A stretch of DNA of 64,000 bases from Nymphaea colorata (lineage: Eukaryota > Streptophyta > Magnoliopsida > Nymphaeales > Nymphaeaceae). The DNA is taken from positions 12,539,289 through 12,603,288 of the forward strand of contig NC_045146.1 of the NCBI RefSeq assembly GCF_008831285.2, written 5' to 3'. A program made the position numbers and the translations under genes. This document shows positions 22,501 to 35,900 of this stretch, one piece after another; positions within the stretch are counted from its first letter, which is position 1; each line of letters opens with the position of its first letter. A model generated the notes under the pieces. It was not told the DNA's origin and did no database searches. It worked only from the letters and a program-made list of their open reading frames with translations.

Positions 22501-24890
22501 GTATGTTCTCGGGAGATATAGTGAAGATTGTGTCGTGACTCGCTCTTTGCAATTGCAGATGATAGTAGAAGAGATGAACATTTTAACCACAGTGTTTTTG
22601 AGGTATGACAACCAGAAGATCACATACCCAAACAGCGTACTATGTACCAAGCCCATCAGCAACTTCTACCGCAGTCCTGACATGGGGGATGCAGTCGACT
22701 TCTGCGTCCATCTTGCAACTCCCGCCGAGAAGATCGCCATCTTGAAGGAGCGAATCAAATCGTAAGTGAAACGACCCCATGATTAATTTTATCTTGATTA
22801 ATTCAAAAAAAGTTTGCTAAATATCGTAGAATCATCTTGTCTGTAAGACCTCCTCTTTGCAAGTGTGCTGACGCATATCTGGTAGTAAAATAAGCTTTTC
22901 TTGTAGAATTTATTGGCTCTTTTGAAGACAATTGCCATAATATTTTGTAAATTTCCCTGATTATTTTTCTGCTATATCGGCAAATTAAACTTGACCATGA
23001 TCAACACACATCCTTCTTTAAGTTAAGCTTCTGTAAGAATCTGCTATTTCTTCTTTGTAGCTCGTCTCGTGGCCTGTTGAGCTGCAACAAATAACTGTTT
23101 GTATGTGGTCCTGGAAGTTGATAGTTCCAATGTCTTCAGCACATTGTGTGATGAGAGATATATGTACGCCATATATGAATATTCTGTAGTCATTTTGTCT
23201 TTTTGGAACCTTTCTCATGCTTGAGATATCTTCTTTTTATCGGTATGCTCCGTTTTCTTGTACCCCTAGTTGCGGGCAGAGTTGACATTATTTATTTTCA
23301 ATGGCGCAGTTACATTGAGAGCAGGAAGGATCACTGGTACCCAGATCCGATGGTCATTGTGAAGGATGTGAAAGATATGAACAAATTGGAAATGGCGGTC
23401 TGGTTGAGACACCATATGAATCATCAGGACATGGGGGAGAGATGGCAGAGGAGAGCTCTTCTAGTAGAAGAAATGGTGAAAATCTTCAGGGAACTGGATG
23501 TGGAGTACCGGTTGTTGCCTGTGGATGTGAATCTGAGGAGCATGCCCCCAGTGACGTCTGCTAGGCTCCCATCGACTTGGATGACTGCATAAAGGCTTCT
23601 TCCTCCTCTGCTTCGATGCACGATCATCCATGTGTCAGCTTCTGTAAAGTTTCATTCTCATGGCAGATTCCAAACCTGCAACCAAATCTTGTCCTTGTGA
23701 ACTAGAGATTCTTAGGGTGCTTATAGTTACTTCCTCGTTGGGCCATCTGAATGTACGTGTCCTTGCTGCTTGATGCCTGCATGCATCTCCCTGGATATGC
23801 TACGGTTTTGTACAGTTAGTGATGGTCTGTAGAACTGCAGAAATATCATGGCCGCGGCTTGGAAAATATGATGATGTTACCGAGACTTTGTAGTAGTTTG
23901 GTTCAGTTGAGTCAATGAAATCATTTTACCCATTGTTATCGGCATTGATGCTATTCCTGTACACGTTTGATCGGCCTTTTACCGAAATCAAAGAAGTAAC
24001 GACTCGAACTAGAAATCTCAATAATGGTAGTATTATTTGAATTGTTCATCCTCTTCATATTCCTGTTATCATATTTTGCAAGGAGCAAAGCTGATAATCC
24101 GGATAATCTGCAAGAAGAAAAACTTTAGCAATACTGATAATCGGGTTAATCTGCAAGAATAAAAACTTTGGTAGGCGTACTGGAATCAAACGTAGAACAA
24201 GTGTTCAATCTTGGGATACGTTTTCTTACACTACTGAAGGCCATTTTCTTTGCAGCGACGATTGTTTAAGGAAGGAACCGTTGGTCGCATCTGGAAGGTG
24301 CTCATAGAACCAACCTAGCGTTGATTTGATCTGAGCTGAAGCCAAAATCATTTAGCCCGTTTCGACGAGGGAAACCAGATATTCAGTCCAGTATTATATG
24401 GTTTGCAACTGAACCTGTCTGATATTCAACTGGGATCTGGAACGATCTATCCAATCTGTCTAATGTTATGTTAAGTTGGATTTCTAGTCTGTTTTAAATA
24501 CATGTAAAAATCTGACCCCAAATCCGAATCCAATTAACTGGAATTTCTCCACCTCATGTACTATACATATAATCATGTTGATTATAGTTTTCTGATTTTG
24601 AAAGATATGTAGATTATTTTTAATAAGTCTAAACATATAAATGAATGTCAAGTTCATAAAATTTAAACAAAATCATGGGAATTATATACATACTGATTTT
24701 ATAAGGGTTTAAAATTAATAGTCACCACTTTTTTGTTCACAAGATCCAACCCGAACGTCAAACTTATGATTTTTTTTCTTAAATATCTTTATTTTTATTG
24801 ATTTTATATCCATGTATGTCGTTATAATATATAAAAGCATTTCTAAATACTGAAAGGCACAAATAACCTCAACAAGTCCTACTTACCATA
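19551..24890 (+). repeat. Tandem duplication unit 2 (MSL gene copy 2 with flanks)
   Basis: This is the second copy of the unit that starts at 12220. Exon lengths 2-4 are identical between copies (124, 294 and 203 bases). The 3' flank still aligns about 1.2 kb beyond the stop codon (AAATAACCTCAACAAGTCC at 24860, compare 17515), with more substitutions and indels than the exons. Confidence 0.85.
19964..23592 (+). CDS. Mechanosensitive channel of small conductance-like, MSL5/6/8 type (tandem copy 2)
   Basis: Five exons: 19964-21801, 21908-22031, 22179-22472, 22559-22761 and 23310-23592; 913 aa. Domain order matches copy 1: acidic N-terminus with IGQFLHKQRASGD and KSRLMDPP, six membrane helices, and the MscS core across exons 3-5. 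The frame of copy 1's first 37 residues is not available here. The base triplet aligned with copy 1's ATG is GTG, and a one-base insertion just after it brings a TAA into the frame at 19862-19864. The homologous residues (RKSLKSNDSPGHLGRDDN) are still readable downstream of that stop but have no ATG. I therefore start at MSHGPGMEREVVV (19964), which leaves membrane and pore regions complete. An unseen upstream exon could supply another start. Strong purifying selection is suggested because most exon differences are conservative. Confidence 0.9.
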
Positions 24891-24992
24891 ACAAGAGAGT
24901 TTATCTCGTTAAACATTGTTAAAGAGAAAGTAGACTGAGTTGTCGTCGATATATGAGTCTTCGGCTATCCAATATGCACTGCCCAATTTAAC

Positions 24993-25084
24993 AGGATGGA
25001 CGGTTAAGAAAAAAAGGGGATGGATATTTCATCATTTCATATTAATGTATACCTTTTTTCCCTTATTTTCTCAACCATCCATCT
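24993..25084. repeat. Inverted repeat (hairpin), arms about 30 bases
   Basis: The left arm (24993-25020) reads AGGATGGACGGTTAAGAAAA then A/G-rich. The right arm (25051-25084), reverse complemented, reads AGATGGATGGTTGAGAAAAT then G/A-rich. The arms match at roughly four bases in five with a loop of about 30. A short MITE remnant is possible. Confidence 0.6.
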
Positions 25085-25576
25085 ACTTTAGATGGATGGC
25101 CATGGTTAGATGCTTATGTGATTTTAGACATCGTTCTTTCACTTAACTTTTTCTCAACAAAAATATTTAAAATAGAAACACTCAAGTGAATACTTGGAGC
25201 AGATCCCTTCAAAATAAGGCATCGGACAATTTTACTTCAGAACAAACTATAAAAGCATGCCACTAGAGAAACCAAGGAAAAGATTCGAAAAGTTCTAATG
25301 AAAAATAAAATGGTGTTTGCATGTCCTTCCAAAAAGAATCCATGCTGCATAGATTGGAAACTAAAGGAAAGCTTAGATTAATAAAAAATATATAAAAAAA
25401 TTATGAGTATGTTTACTAAAACCAGCCTCACATTCTAGTAATGACATCTTATCATTTATGAAATCATAGATGACCTCCAATGTTTGGGTTTCTCATGCAT
25501 TGATTCCGCCATGCCATGACCATGAAAGTTGTGGCAACTTTGGTATTATAGATCGGGATGCATGGGACTGACCCGC

Positions 25577-25716
25577 CTAACAGGTCCCCCTTGGCTCTGC
25601 TTTTGCATGAATGGCATTGACAAGAGCGGCATGATGGGGCTTTGGCCACCCTCCGCTTTCAAAAACTATAGTTTGGCCCCTGCGACAAAAAAATCCTGGG
25701 TCTGCCCCTGGGTATT
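25577..25716 (-). repeat. Dispersed repeat, AGCCAGGATTTTT...GGCCATGGCC type, copy b
   Basis: Reading the minus strand, the head is GGGGCAGACCCAGGATTTTT followed by AGGGGCCAAACT, and the tail holds GCAGAGCCAAGGGGGACC. Confidence 0.5.
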
Positions 25717-26118
25717 GACACTCTGGTGTGACAATGGCCAGTAAATTGTAGTTGCATGTTTAAACTAGTGGCTCGGTCAAAAAAAAAAAATCTCGAGGGA
25801 TCATTCTTTATAGGAGCACCCATTACATAACAAACCAAATATTTAAAAATATTAATTGAAAATAAAGAAATCTTCAGGATGCCCACACCAATAAGTGGCT
25901 TTGCATCTTGTTCAAACCAGGTCTTCATCCATCGCGAGACAACAATATGCTAGTTTATGCTCAATGCAAGCACATCCCTGAGATGTTAACACAACTCGGG
26001 ACCTTGGAGTAAAAAAGAATAGAAGGGAAACTTCAGCTTTTGCTCTGGTAGTGGGATTTCCTCTTGCTAATCACCATAAGAAGCACTCCCTCTTCTAGTT
26101 ATGTCACCGTGAAGAACA

Positions 26119-26310
26119 TGGGCCGAGCTAGCAATTTTTTTATGAGGGACCCAACTAAAATTTTTAAATTTTAACAAGGGCTGAAATATCATTTTTCAAA
26201 ATTTTTATACTGGACAAGTGAAATTTTCTAAAATTTACTTTTAAAAATACTTTTGAGGAGGGTTGGCTTTTGCCCTGATGAAGAACCACTCCGCACCCCC
26301 TTGGCCTGAA
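26119..26310 (+). repeat. Dispersed repeat, AGCCAGGATTTTT...GGCCATGGCC type, copy c
   Basis: The head is GGGCCGAGCTAGCAATTTTT with GGGACCCAACTAAAA after it. The tail is GAGGGTTGGCTTTTGCCCTG and CACCCCCTTGGCCTG. Confidence 0.5.
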
Positions 26311-26639
26311 TATTGCAAAAAACTGCAACCAATGTGGCCAACTTGCCATCTCCTCCACCGTCCATTGAGTTGGGTATTTGACAGGCTTTCAACTACTTGG
26401 CCTCACATGGGCTAGGCCCGAGCAAAAGCCCTGGACCGGGCCCAATTAGACCCACTATTTTATATAATCAAGCCGGCCGAAGCCCATTCTCAACTCTAAT
26501 TGTGCATAGCGGGGAAAGGAATACACTCATCCAAAGAAAGGCAGACCTACCAAATAATGTCACAGTGAGTAGGTGTTGCCCCGAAGGTAGTTATATGCAC
26601 AGACTTGTGCATTTTTGCATTGTGCACATGTCCATGTGC

Positions 26640-26822
26640 AGAGGCTGAGCCAGGATTTTTTCAGGGGTGGACCAAACAGTCCAACCTCTAGATTCAGGTG
26701 GGACCAAACTGAACCCAAATCTAAATAATACATGACACAACTAAATTTTTTAATTTATTTTATTTTTTTTTTCAATTTGTTAGGGTGGAGTCATGGCCCA
26801 GCCCCTTGGCCCCTGTGCATGA
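26640..26822 (+). repeat. Dispersed repeat, AGCCAGGATTTTT...GGCCATGGCC type, copy d
   Basis: The head is GAGGCTGAGCCAGGATTTTT with GGGGTGGACCAAAC. The tail is GGAGTCATGGCCCAGCCCCT and TGGCCCCTGTGCATG. This is the best-preserved of the four copies. Confidence 0.55.
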
Positions 26823-27112
26823 CATATAGGAGTGAGCCAAAGTCCTAATAAAAGTGGGCAAACTATGCACCGTACACAGCGGTGCATGTAACCACATTTG
26901 GGGGATGCTCGACTTTCATTTGAGTGCTCAACCACCGGTCCATCGGCAACTCAAATCCCGGGATATGAGATGGTTTATATGGCTCATAACTACTTCCCTT
27001 ATAGCTATTATTTGTTGGGCGGAATGATTCTTTAAATGGTAAAACTCTTCTTTATATCTGTTTCCAACAGTGGATTCGTGATCATAATCTTCAAACAAGA
27101 ATTTGTTTGAGA

Positions 27113-27143
27113 ATATATATATATAATATATATATATATATAT
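27113..27143. repeat. (AT)n microsatellite
   Basis: AT dinucleotides with one interruption (ATATAATATA). Confidence 0.9.
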
Positions 27144-28491
27144 GACATTTATTTGTTAGCTTAAGCAGGCATTATAATTTCTGAAGTGTCAGGAGCGAGT
27201 CTTCTGCTGAGGCAAAAGAATGTCAAGGCTATAACTTAATCAAAGGGCTTCAACTTATCACCCATTCACATTTCCCTCTTTTATCACTTGCTCTAAAAAC
27301 AGAAACAGTCAGAATGCCCTTGTGAAATTACTTAAATGATCCTACCATCCACTCTTTCCGATGGTAGCAGCATAACATGCCTTTTTAAGAGCAAACATTT
27401 TAATTGTTGGGTATGGTTGGGTGAGTAGGAGGAATATCTCATCCTACAATCCAAAAATATCTCGTCCTCCTTCTTTTTGTGACTCAAGTTGATGCCCCCA
27501 CTATGCTTTAATTTGCGTATTGGTGCCCACTTTTCTCTGCTCTCTCCAACATAAGAAGTTGACATCCTGAAAATTCAATCAGAAAGTGGCTAATTACCAA
27601 CCCCACCGTATCCATTACACCAACCCTCTAAAAGATTATTTGCAAGGTATACACTGATTGTGCATATCTCTTAATGTTTTAAATAAATTATTCTTATGAA
27701 ATGTCCAACTAAACCCAAATCCAGATCGAAAGTACATTGGTATATACCCGTGTAGCTAGATCTAGGTCTAATCAAGGAATGTGGTACATGGAGGACTCAA
27801 ATGGGTCCCTATGGGCACCTAAAAACAAAATGGTCCATGGTTGAACGGTAGCTGGACTAATCCACTAGTACTAAAGATGCCGCGACTCTAAAACGGTCAT
27901 TCCCAATCCAACACATTTGCAATGTTTTGGTAGGTAGATTTTTACTTTAGGTAGAGCATTGTGTTTTGAGAACAGAAGCTTCAAGTCACTTTTTTCTCAT
28001 TTTGACAAATGTATGTGTGACTATACCCAACATTTGATGAATTTAATAAGAATATTCATAGTGATATCATATTAGTTGGAACATGTACGTAGAAGACGTG
28101 TTCAAAATTTTATAAATAAAATTTTCCTTATCGATTGCTTTCTTAGATTTTTTTTTTTTCATGTCACTTCTAGACTCAATTCTTTTATATATATATATAT
28201 GAATAATGTACATGTTATCTTCAACGATGCCGACAAGACTTCACGCACTTCGAATTTCCAAAATCAATCTTGTCTATAAAATTTTGGCTGAGGGCCCGTC
28301 CCGTCTCTGACTTAGTAACATGAGTGCTTACGGGTCACTCAGCTAGGTATGGGCACCATATGTGGTTATTGTTATAAAAGATTTCATGGTATGGGCTCTG
28401 CTATTTCTTGTTAGCCTAAAAAAAATAAAAATAAAAAAGAAAAAGAAAATTTGTTTGGTGATTGTCAGTCATGCAACTATTAAGAATCATT

Positions 28492-28650
28492 TGATAGCAG
28501 AACACTTTGTAAGTATTTCATAAATTATGAGGTGGGTATAAAATTGAAAAACATGGACAAATATCATTATTTGGCAACAGAACATTTTGTGAGTATCTCA
28601 TGCATTAAGAGGTGTTGATTAAATTGAAAATAAGGACAAATGTCCTTCAT
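28492..28650. repeat. Imperfect tandem repeat, 80-base period, two copies
   Basis: Unit 1 starts TGATAGCAGAACACTTTGTA at 28492 and unit 2 starts TGGCAACAGAACATTTTGTG at 28572. Both continue with GTATnTCAT, GAGGTG and AAATTGAAAA, then GGACAAAT. Confidence 0.75.
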
Positions 28651-31600
28651 CTACATTAACATCTGCGCCATCAAACGTCCCCTTGAAGCCTAAAGTCCAA
28701 GTGTGATCACGTGTCATTGCTCACATGATGTGCATGGTGACGACCTGTCTTTCAAGCATATGAAAAGAACTCTGAATCCTTTGAGGTATCGATCTTATCG
28801 TCTGTATCTTCATCTCTGCCTTTTGTAATTTGCATCATCTTTTCAAAACTTATCTTGTGAGGCGTATATCTTTATTAAAGCAAGTTTCTTAGATGGGTTC
28901 AGTATGGTTTCTTGTACAGAAAAGAACTTTGAACTGCATTTTAAAAAACTCTGGATTTCAGATTAAAAGAAATGTTGTCCATTCGATTGATAAGATATCA
29001 AATGGCCGTGGGACCTATTTTGATTATAACAACTCCGAATAATTTCAAAGGGAGTTACTAAGATAAGGATGACAACCAGGGCCATGGAGTCCAGATTCCA
29101 GCTTACTTTTCAAAAAGGGGGACCTCATTCTCTTCCACTCTTGTGGACGTGATTGTTAGCCCCACACAATTGGATACCAAATGGACCTAGAAAGACTTAG
29201 ATTTATGGGAGTGCCGATATATGTAAACAATAACATGCAAATGTTTGAGGCCCTGGTAGGTAAATAAAGGAATTTTGCAGGCCGACATGAACAGCTCAAC
29301 ACACATTTTCACATGTAATATAGTTGAACAGCTTAAGAAATGTGCAGACGGCATGTCTTCTGTTCAATTCTCATAAGTGTTACTCTTCCGAACTACAAAC
29401 AATAACATGCATTATATTCAAGTTAAAGAGTGTACCATTATGACCACCCAAATTCCTAACATCTGTATACTCTAATGGGAGGCAGCGAACGACATGACTT
29501 TTGCTCCTCACATACCACTTATATACAAAAAAATTTAGAAATAAATGTAAACAAATAAAAATTAGAATTTGAAATATGTTAAACATTGCTTAGTGACATT
29601 CTAGAGAGGCAGTTAAACAAAAGAAATTCAGTGCATGTTTTGTATTCCACCAAAAATTGTGTTTTTTTAATGTCATCTCTAAATAAATCTTATATTTTTT
29701 TTCCCATAAAAGAAGAAATTTGAAATCCTAATATATACTCGTAATCATACAAATGGACTTCACTTACGGAGCTGTCAAGTTCAAGAATCCTCATCTTAGA
29801 ACATATAAAGATAATTGTAAAATAAAAGGCCGATTTATATATGTCCCAGGCCAGAACAAAAATTCGACGTATGTAACTGCAACCCACGAACAAATATAAC
29901 CCCCCGATTCCGAAGCTCGTTTTTGCAATTATAATGGAAAGGCGGGCCCCTGCGTGGAAGTCTGACTACAAGAAAGAAGCCCGAGATTATAATTTATAAA
30001 TTTATCGTGACGAACGGTCGTGAGGAAACCATGGTTTGATTTTTCTGTTGTATTAAGAGGATCGCAGCTTTCCTTTCCCTTTCATTTCATGTCTTCGCAT
30101 GTAAAATATCTTCCGTAGTATTCTCTCCAATCAAAAGAAATATCTCGCTCTTAGATCGCTAAGACAGTAAAAGCCAGGTTATCAGTTTGATTTCTGTAGA
30201 CGCTACTCTTATGAACTACAAACGGTGGATGTGTTGCACTTTAATTGACAAGTGGGCCGCTTACCACCCCGGACTTAAAACATCCATGGACATTTGGGTT
30301 AATTTTTAGTTAATGAGCGCTGACAATTTGACTTGTAAACAAAAAATTGTGGAGGTGTCAATATAAACATAAAGCATTTATTATAGGATAGTGTACACAA
30401 TTACTCCACATTATTTTCATATCTAGAGCTTGTTAGAAACAAAAGGCCCACATTGATACCCCACATTTATGGGTCCGGTTTAGTAGTTACCATTTGATAC
30501 GCGTCACCTAATTAAAATTTAATTCCTAGTGGGTCTAATCAGAGAATGCTCTACAAGGTAGAATCAATTTGCTTAAAAATTGCATTATTGATCTAAAAAT
30601 TGGGCCCATATCTTTTGGTGATCGTGAATGATCTTTAAATATCGCTCACGGCATTAAGGAAGCCTCCCACAGTAAATGTTTCTGGCCTCCGGTTTGCCCA
30701 ATCACTTGGCATCTACTAAAAGTTCAAGGAATAAACTTCCTGCAAGTATTCTTTTTAGAGAAATCTAAATAAAATATGATAACTTATCAACTGTCGTCAT
30801 TTTCAAGCTTGGTCGACGAGAAATGAAAATAAAGGTTGAGTTCTATGAATATAAAAGCAATTCGCATGCTTGATTGATGACATCGATTGAACTTAACGTT
30901 ATAAACGTTGCATATAGGTTTGCTTGAATTGCTTCTACATTACCATTGTTAAAGAGCTTGATATTTAAAAATTACCTTTTCTTTCCCAAGATAAGATCTG
31001 GCATGCTATGATTATCGTGCAACCACAGTTTTAAGTCCAACCGCTGGAGGGACAAACAAAAGAAACTGAAGAAAACGTCATCTTTATAAAACAATATATA
31101 TTTTTCAAAGTCAATTGATCATATAGTTCACGTTTGTACTTTTATTGAATTTTAAAAACCGTTAAAATTCGGCTAACAGAGCATAAGGATTTAGGCAGGA
31201 TGTCTATTAGCTGGAGAGTGGAGAGCCATTGTGACGTTTTTTTTTTTTTTTTTAACTTTTTTGTGTACGGACATTATTTTTGTTAATTTTAAAATTACTG
31301 AAACCTCATAGAATTTTTTTTCTCAAATTTACTATTTTTACTAGAAAAATTGTAATAAGGAAAAAAAAGAAAAGAAGAAGAAGCTTCTTATTTAGAGTCC
31401 GGTGAAGCCAGAAACTTCGAAACGGTTTTGCGCGTTTTTAATGCAATTAATGGATGTGTTTGTTGCCCGTGAAGTGGGGCCCGCGTCCAGGGAAGCGCAA
31501 GCCAAGCGTCTCCTCCTGGCGAAGCCCCGGTTTTACCTGATCCAGACCGGCCGACCGGGTGTGTGTCTGTGTGGGTCTCTCTCTCTCTCTCGGCCACCCC

Positions 31601-31870
31601 CCGGATCGAGAGGAGACGTGCATCCTTAATACTTTATCCTCCTGATGAAGGAAGACATCGACGGCAGTAGGAAAAGCTAGATCCTTCTTGATTTCTGTCT
31701 GCGCCTGTGCTTAGTAGCGGATTCTAGTGTGTGCAGGGCACTTCTGGGGAGAATTCTGGCGGAGATGCGAGGATCCTTTGATTTAAACACCTGACCTCGG
31801 TTTTACAGTGAACCGTATCCTGTGTTGTTGGCTTTCTTTTTTTTTTCTTTACGAGAAGAAGGAATCGTCA

Positions 31871-32906
31871 ATGGCCGTAGATGACACGGAGAGTTGCAGC
31901 AGCAGAACGGTGGAGTCATCGACGTCGTCGTCGTGTCAGTCCAGGCAGCAACGCTACAAGCTCGAGGTGTTCAATGAGGTGCTCCAGCGGCTTAAGGAGT
32001 CTGGCAACGAGGAGGCCGGTCGCCCCGGGTTCGAGGACGAGCTCTGGAACCATTTCCATCGGCTACCTTCTCGGTAACCTCTGATCTTTTTCGTCGCTTG
32101 ATTTGACGGTCTTCTCTTGAAAACTCTGGTTGATATATTCGTTGATTTTGTTGTCGTCCACTGTATCTACAATTGGCACTCGCCCTTGGATTGTTTTTTA
32201 CAGTTTAGGGTTTGAATGATCCGAGTGCAAGATCAGAGCTTTCTCCTTTTTCTTTCTGTTTTTTGTTATTTCTGCTGGAATTATTGTGGATGAATTCACC
32301 CTCGTTTTGGTGTTTGGATAGTCGTCTTTGGTGACCCGTTGAGAAAGGGCCTAATTCTCTAAACTGCATTCAGGTTTACAGTTCTCCATTCGATCCTTTA
32401 CATCTGGGAGGTTCATCTAGTGGAATGTTGCTTTACCCTGTTCGAAAGTTGTCTTTGTTACTTGATGGCCTTATTTTAGAAAACTAGTTGTACAGGAATG
32501 CTGTGAATGCCTAGATGCCAAGAAATGGAAGGTCATGGGTCGATCTTGTGTGTAATTGCAGCTACGCGTTCGATGTCAATGTAGAGAGGGCAGAAGATGT
32601 TCTAACCCACAAAAGGTTGCTCCATTTGGCAAAGGATCCTGATAAGAGGCCAGTGATTGATATCCGCGTTGTTCAGGTAAACTACAGTCTCATTATCTAT
32701 AAATAACTGATATATATAAACTGTACGCGACAAAATATTCGTCCACTTACCTTGTTTCCTCTATAGGCAACTAACTGACATGCTTACTGAAATTTATAAT
32801 TCTTAACTTTTCCACAAGACTAACATCATGCATTTGTTATTACCCATTTATGGACATCTGAACCATGTTTTTTAACGAAAGATATGCATTTTTTCTTCTA
32901 AAATAT

Positions 32907-32996
<90 letters not shown>

Positions 32997-35900
32997 CTAA
33001 ACTCTTAGGTGCTAGACTCGTTGCAAATAATTTAAGCCTTTGATTTATTCCGCATTGATATCTCATAAAAAAAAGGAGAAAATGTTGTGAATTTATACTA
33101 GATGACTAAAATGCCCTAACCTCTTTTTTTTTCTAACTGTTGATCTGAATTAAATCAAAAGCCTAGATTATTCCTGATGGGTCTAGCGCATAAGGGTCTG
33201 ACACCCACTTTTTACTCTCTCTCTCTCTCTTTCTATTTTTGATGGGTCTCTTCTCACTGATGGCTCTTCAGTACACATTTTTCGCTAAACAAAACACAAG
33301 TCATTCTAGATCTAGTAAAAATACTTAGAGGTGTACAAATAATGTACCTTGTACGTGCTTGTATATGTGCCATGTGTCCGTATGAAGCTCAGTTACGTGC
33401 CTTTCTATGGTAGTGCATATGAATCATTACACTGCACCTCGTTTTCGGAAATAACTGCACTGTGTATCCAAGGTGGTAAAACGTAGTCTTATTCATTCCA
33501 GGAATGTTCAATAATATTGCATACTGTTGCATATTCTAGAAAACTTTTTTTGAAAAATCAAAACAATGCATCCTTTATATGGTGTCTGCTTGGTCAACTA
33601 ACAAAGGACCTCCTCTGCCTATGCATTTTAATGAGCAATCCAAACACAAGATAAACCATATAGGTCACATTTGCACTTCAGAGTAAATCATAGAGGTCAT
33701 GCGTCCATGATTTTGTGGTACAGGTTCCACCTGTCAATGATGGAGGAGCTGACTCTTTATCACCAAAATCTCCGAAGGAAGAAGATGGTCAAGGCCCCGT
33801 GAGTTACACTGGTAGACAGAGGTCTAATAAGTTTTAAAGCAGTTTAGTTTAGCATTTTATTTCCTTATCTACTTGTGGTGTAAGCTTTCATCATTCCCCG
33901 TATAGAAGGAAACAGTTTTCATGGAAAATTTGGGACCATATTAAACTCCTTCTCTCTGAGCTGGCGTATGGAATTTAGACTTTTTATGACATTAGACTGC
34001 CTTTCTATCCACTAGAAATGTTGGTGCTACGTTAATCTTGCTTTTCTTTTTTTTCCTTGTTGATTTATCTGTTCCAATAAGTCGATTCATTTTTCTCTTG
34101 GGTGTGTGTTTCAGCATCCATCCGCCACCTACTTTTGGTTCATCCCCTAACCTTGAAGCCCTAGCTCTGGAAGCCAACAAGTCCTCCACCTGTGATGTTG
34201 ATGCTACTGTGAATGGTCACCGTCAAACATCTAGGTACTTTTTCAAGTGTATTAGTTGATGTTTTTTTGGAATACAAAAGTTTCCGGGGTATTACTCAGG
34301 AATCTTCTCTATCATGATTGGCAATATGTTTGTTTTTTGACATTTTCAAGTTCATGTTTCTCGTCACCTCATTGGTTGACATGTGTAATTCCTTGTTTTA
34401 CCTGCTTTCATCTTCTCTCTCACTCTCTTTCCAGTTTTTGCTTCTTAGCATCAGGAATTTTACGTATAAGTCATCAATTTCTAGTTTTCAGTAGTCTTTC
34501 TAGCTGACTGGACTGGCACTGGTTTGATGTATTTGACTAAATACTGATGATAAAATCCACTTTTTGATATGTTTTTCTCTTATATAAATATAAATATTAT
34601 TGGCTACTACTTGATCCCAAAGTTTGAAGGTGGCATGTTGTGCAGACCATTCACCACTACTTGACCTGCTCACTGCACTTTTTATGTACTCGAGCTGTCC
34701 TGAGGAGTAGATGCATCATTCAGTGATTTGTAGCTTGCATGGCTTCTGACAAGGACACCGAAATTACAGATGCAGTCTAGGCAGTCAATTCTCAAAGTGG
34801 AACTCCTTAACAAGTTCTGTCCTCTTTACCCGCATACTTGTGATAACAAGTGCAAAATTCACTTTTGTTGAAATACTTGTTGGGCAACTTTGCTAGAGAC
34901 GAAGTTACAGTATTGGCAAAAGTCACCAGATTTGCTACTGCTTAGTTAATTGTCTGCTACTTATATAATGATCTAAAACTAATCCAAATCCCTGATGTGG
35001 CAAATTCGAACCCGCCTTGCAGTTAGATTCTTTTTGTACCCGAAAAAGGTTATGAACTACGACAGCTGGTAATAGCACACCCAGGTTTTTAAATCCCTCA
35101 TCTTTTCTCAAAATGATGAATAGACAACTATTTTGAGATCTTTGTAACACACAGTGTTACAGTCCACCCTCTTTGAGGCAAATGTGTCTGCATGTGTGGA
35201 CCCCAGTATGAAACTTGGCTTTGTTGCCAACTATAATGACTTGACCCAAAACTGACCTTTTAATGGATCTCAAACAGTTATACTGTCAGCTTTTTTTTCA
35301 TGACAGCTAGTTGTAGGGCCCATGGGTTTTAAAACCCCCAGCTTTTCTCAAATGAACAATATAAGACTATAGCCAAGTCCTTTCACATGTATAGGGTGTT
35401 ACAACTTATGTCAAGTTTGCAACCATATGGATTGGGTAAGGTACCTTTTTCTCTGGGTCCTTCCTTGGACAATGTAGTTGCCAACTTCTTTCATTTTACA
35501 TGGGAATATGGTGCTGCAGCTGCGTAGTCAAACTGAGATGTCGCTAGTCCGACATGATGATATGTTATTTAAATTCACTCAATGGATTGACCACATTATG
35601 GCACTGGAACAAATATGAGGCTTATAGAGTATTCTGGTGCTGCAGGTTAGCAACATTTATTTTGTTTCACATTACATTGATATGTGCATATTGGTCCGGA
35701 CTCATGATGCAATATGTGTAAGGTTTTGACATGGATGAATGCTTTTCAACAACTTTTAGGATTGTGGCACGTCAATTCTAAGAGAATGGTGCTAATCATG
35801 AGGTATTCTGGCATTAACTTTTTAGCTGCAGCCCATATCCAGTTTGTGTCTCTCTGCTCCTATCAAACAAAATAACGAGGGTCATGGTTGGCCCATGAGA

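Larger units (their letters stand above)
23593..31870. other. 8-kb gene-poor spacer with dispersed repeats
   Basis: 23593-24890 is the 3' UTR and duplicated flank of MSL copy 2. Beyond that I recognise no gene. The spacer holds a hairpin (24993-25084), three copies of the AGCCAGGA-type repeat (25577-25716, 26119-26310, 26640-26822), an AT microsatellite (27113-27143), an 80-base tandem repeat (28492-28650) and poly-purine or poly-T low-complexity runs near 28420 and 31235. 31400-31870 is the GC-richer 5' flank and leader of the kinase gene. Confidence 0.5.

Noticed and set aside
24991-31800. A hidden protein-coding gene in the long spacer
   Set aside because: No frame there above about 90 codons shows a domain, and no splice-linked frames joined convincingly.
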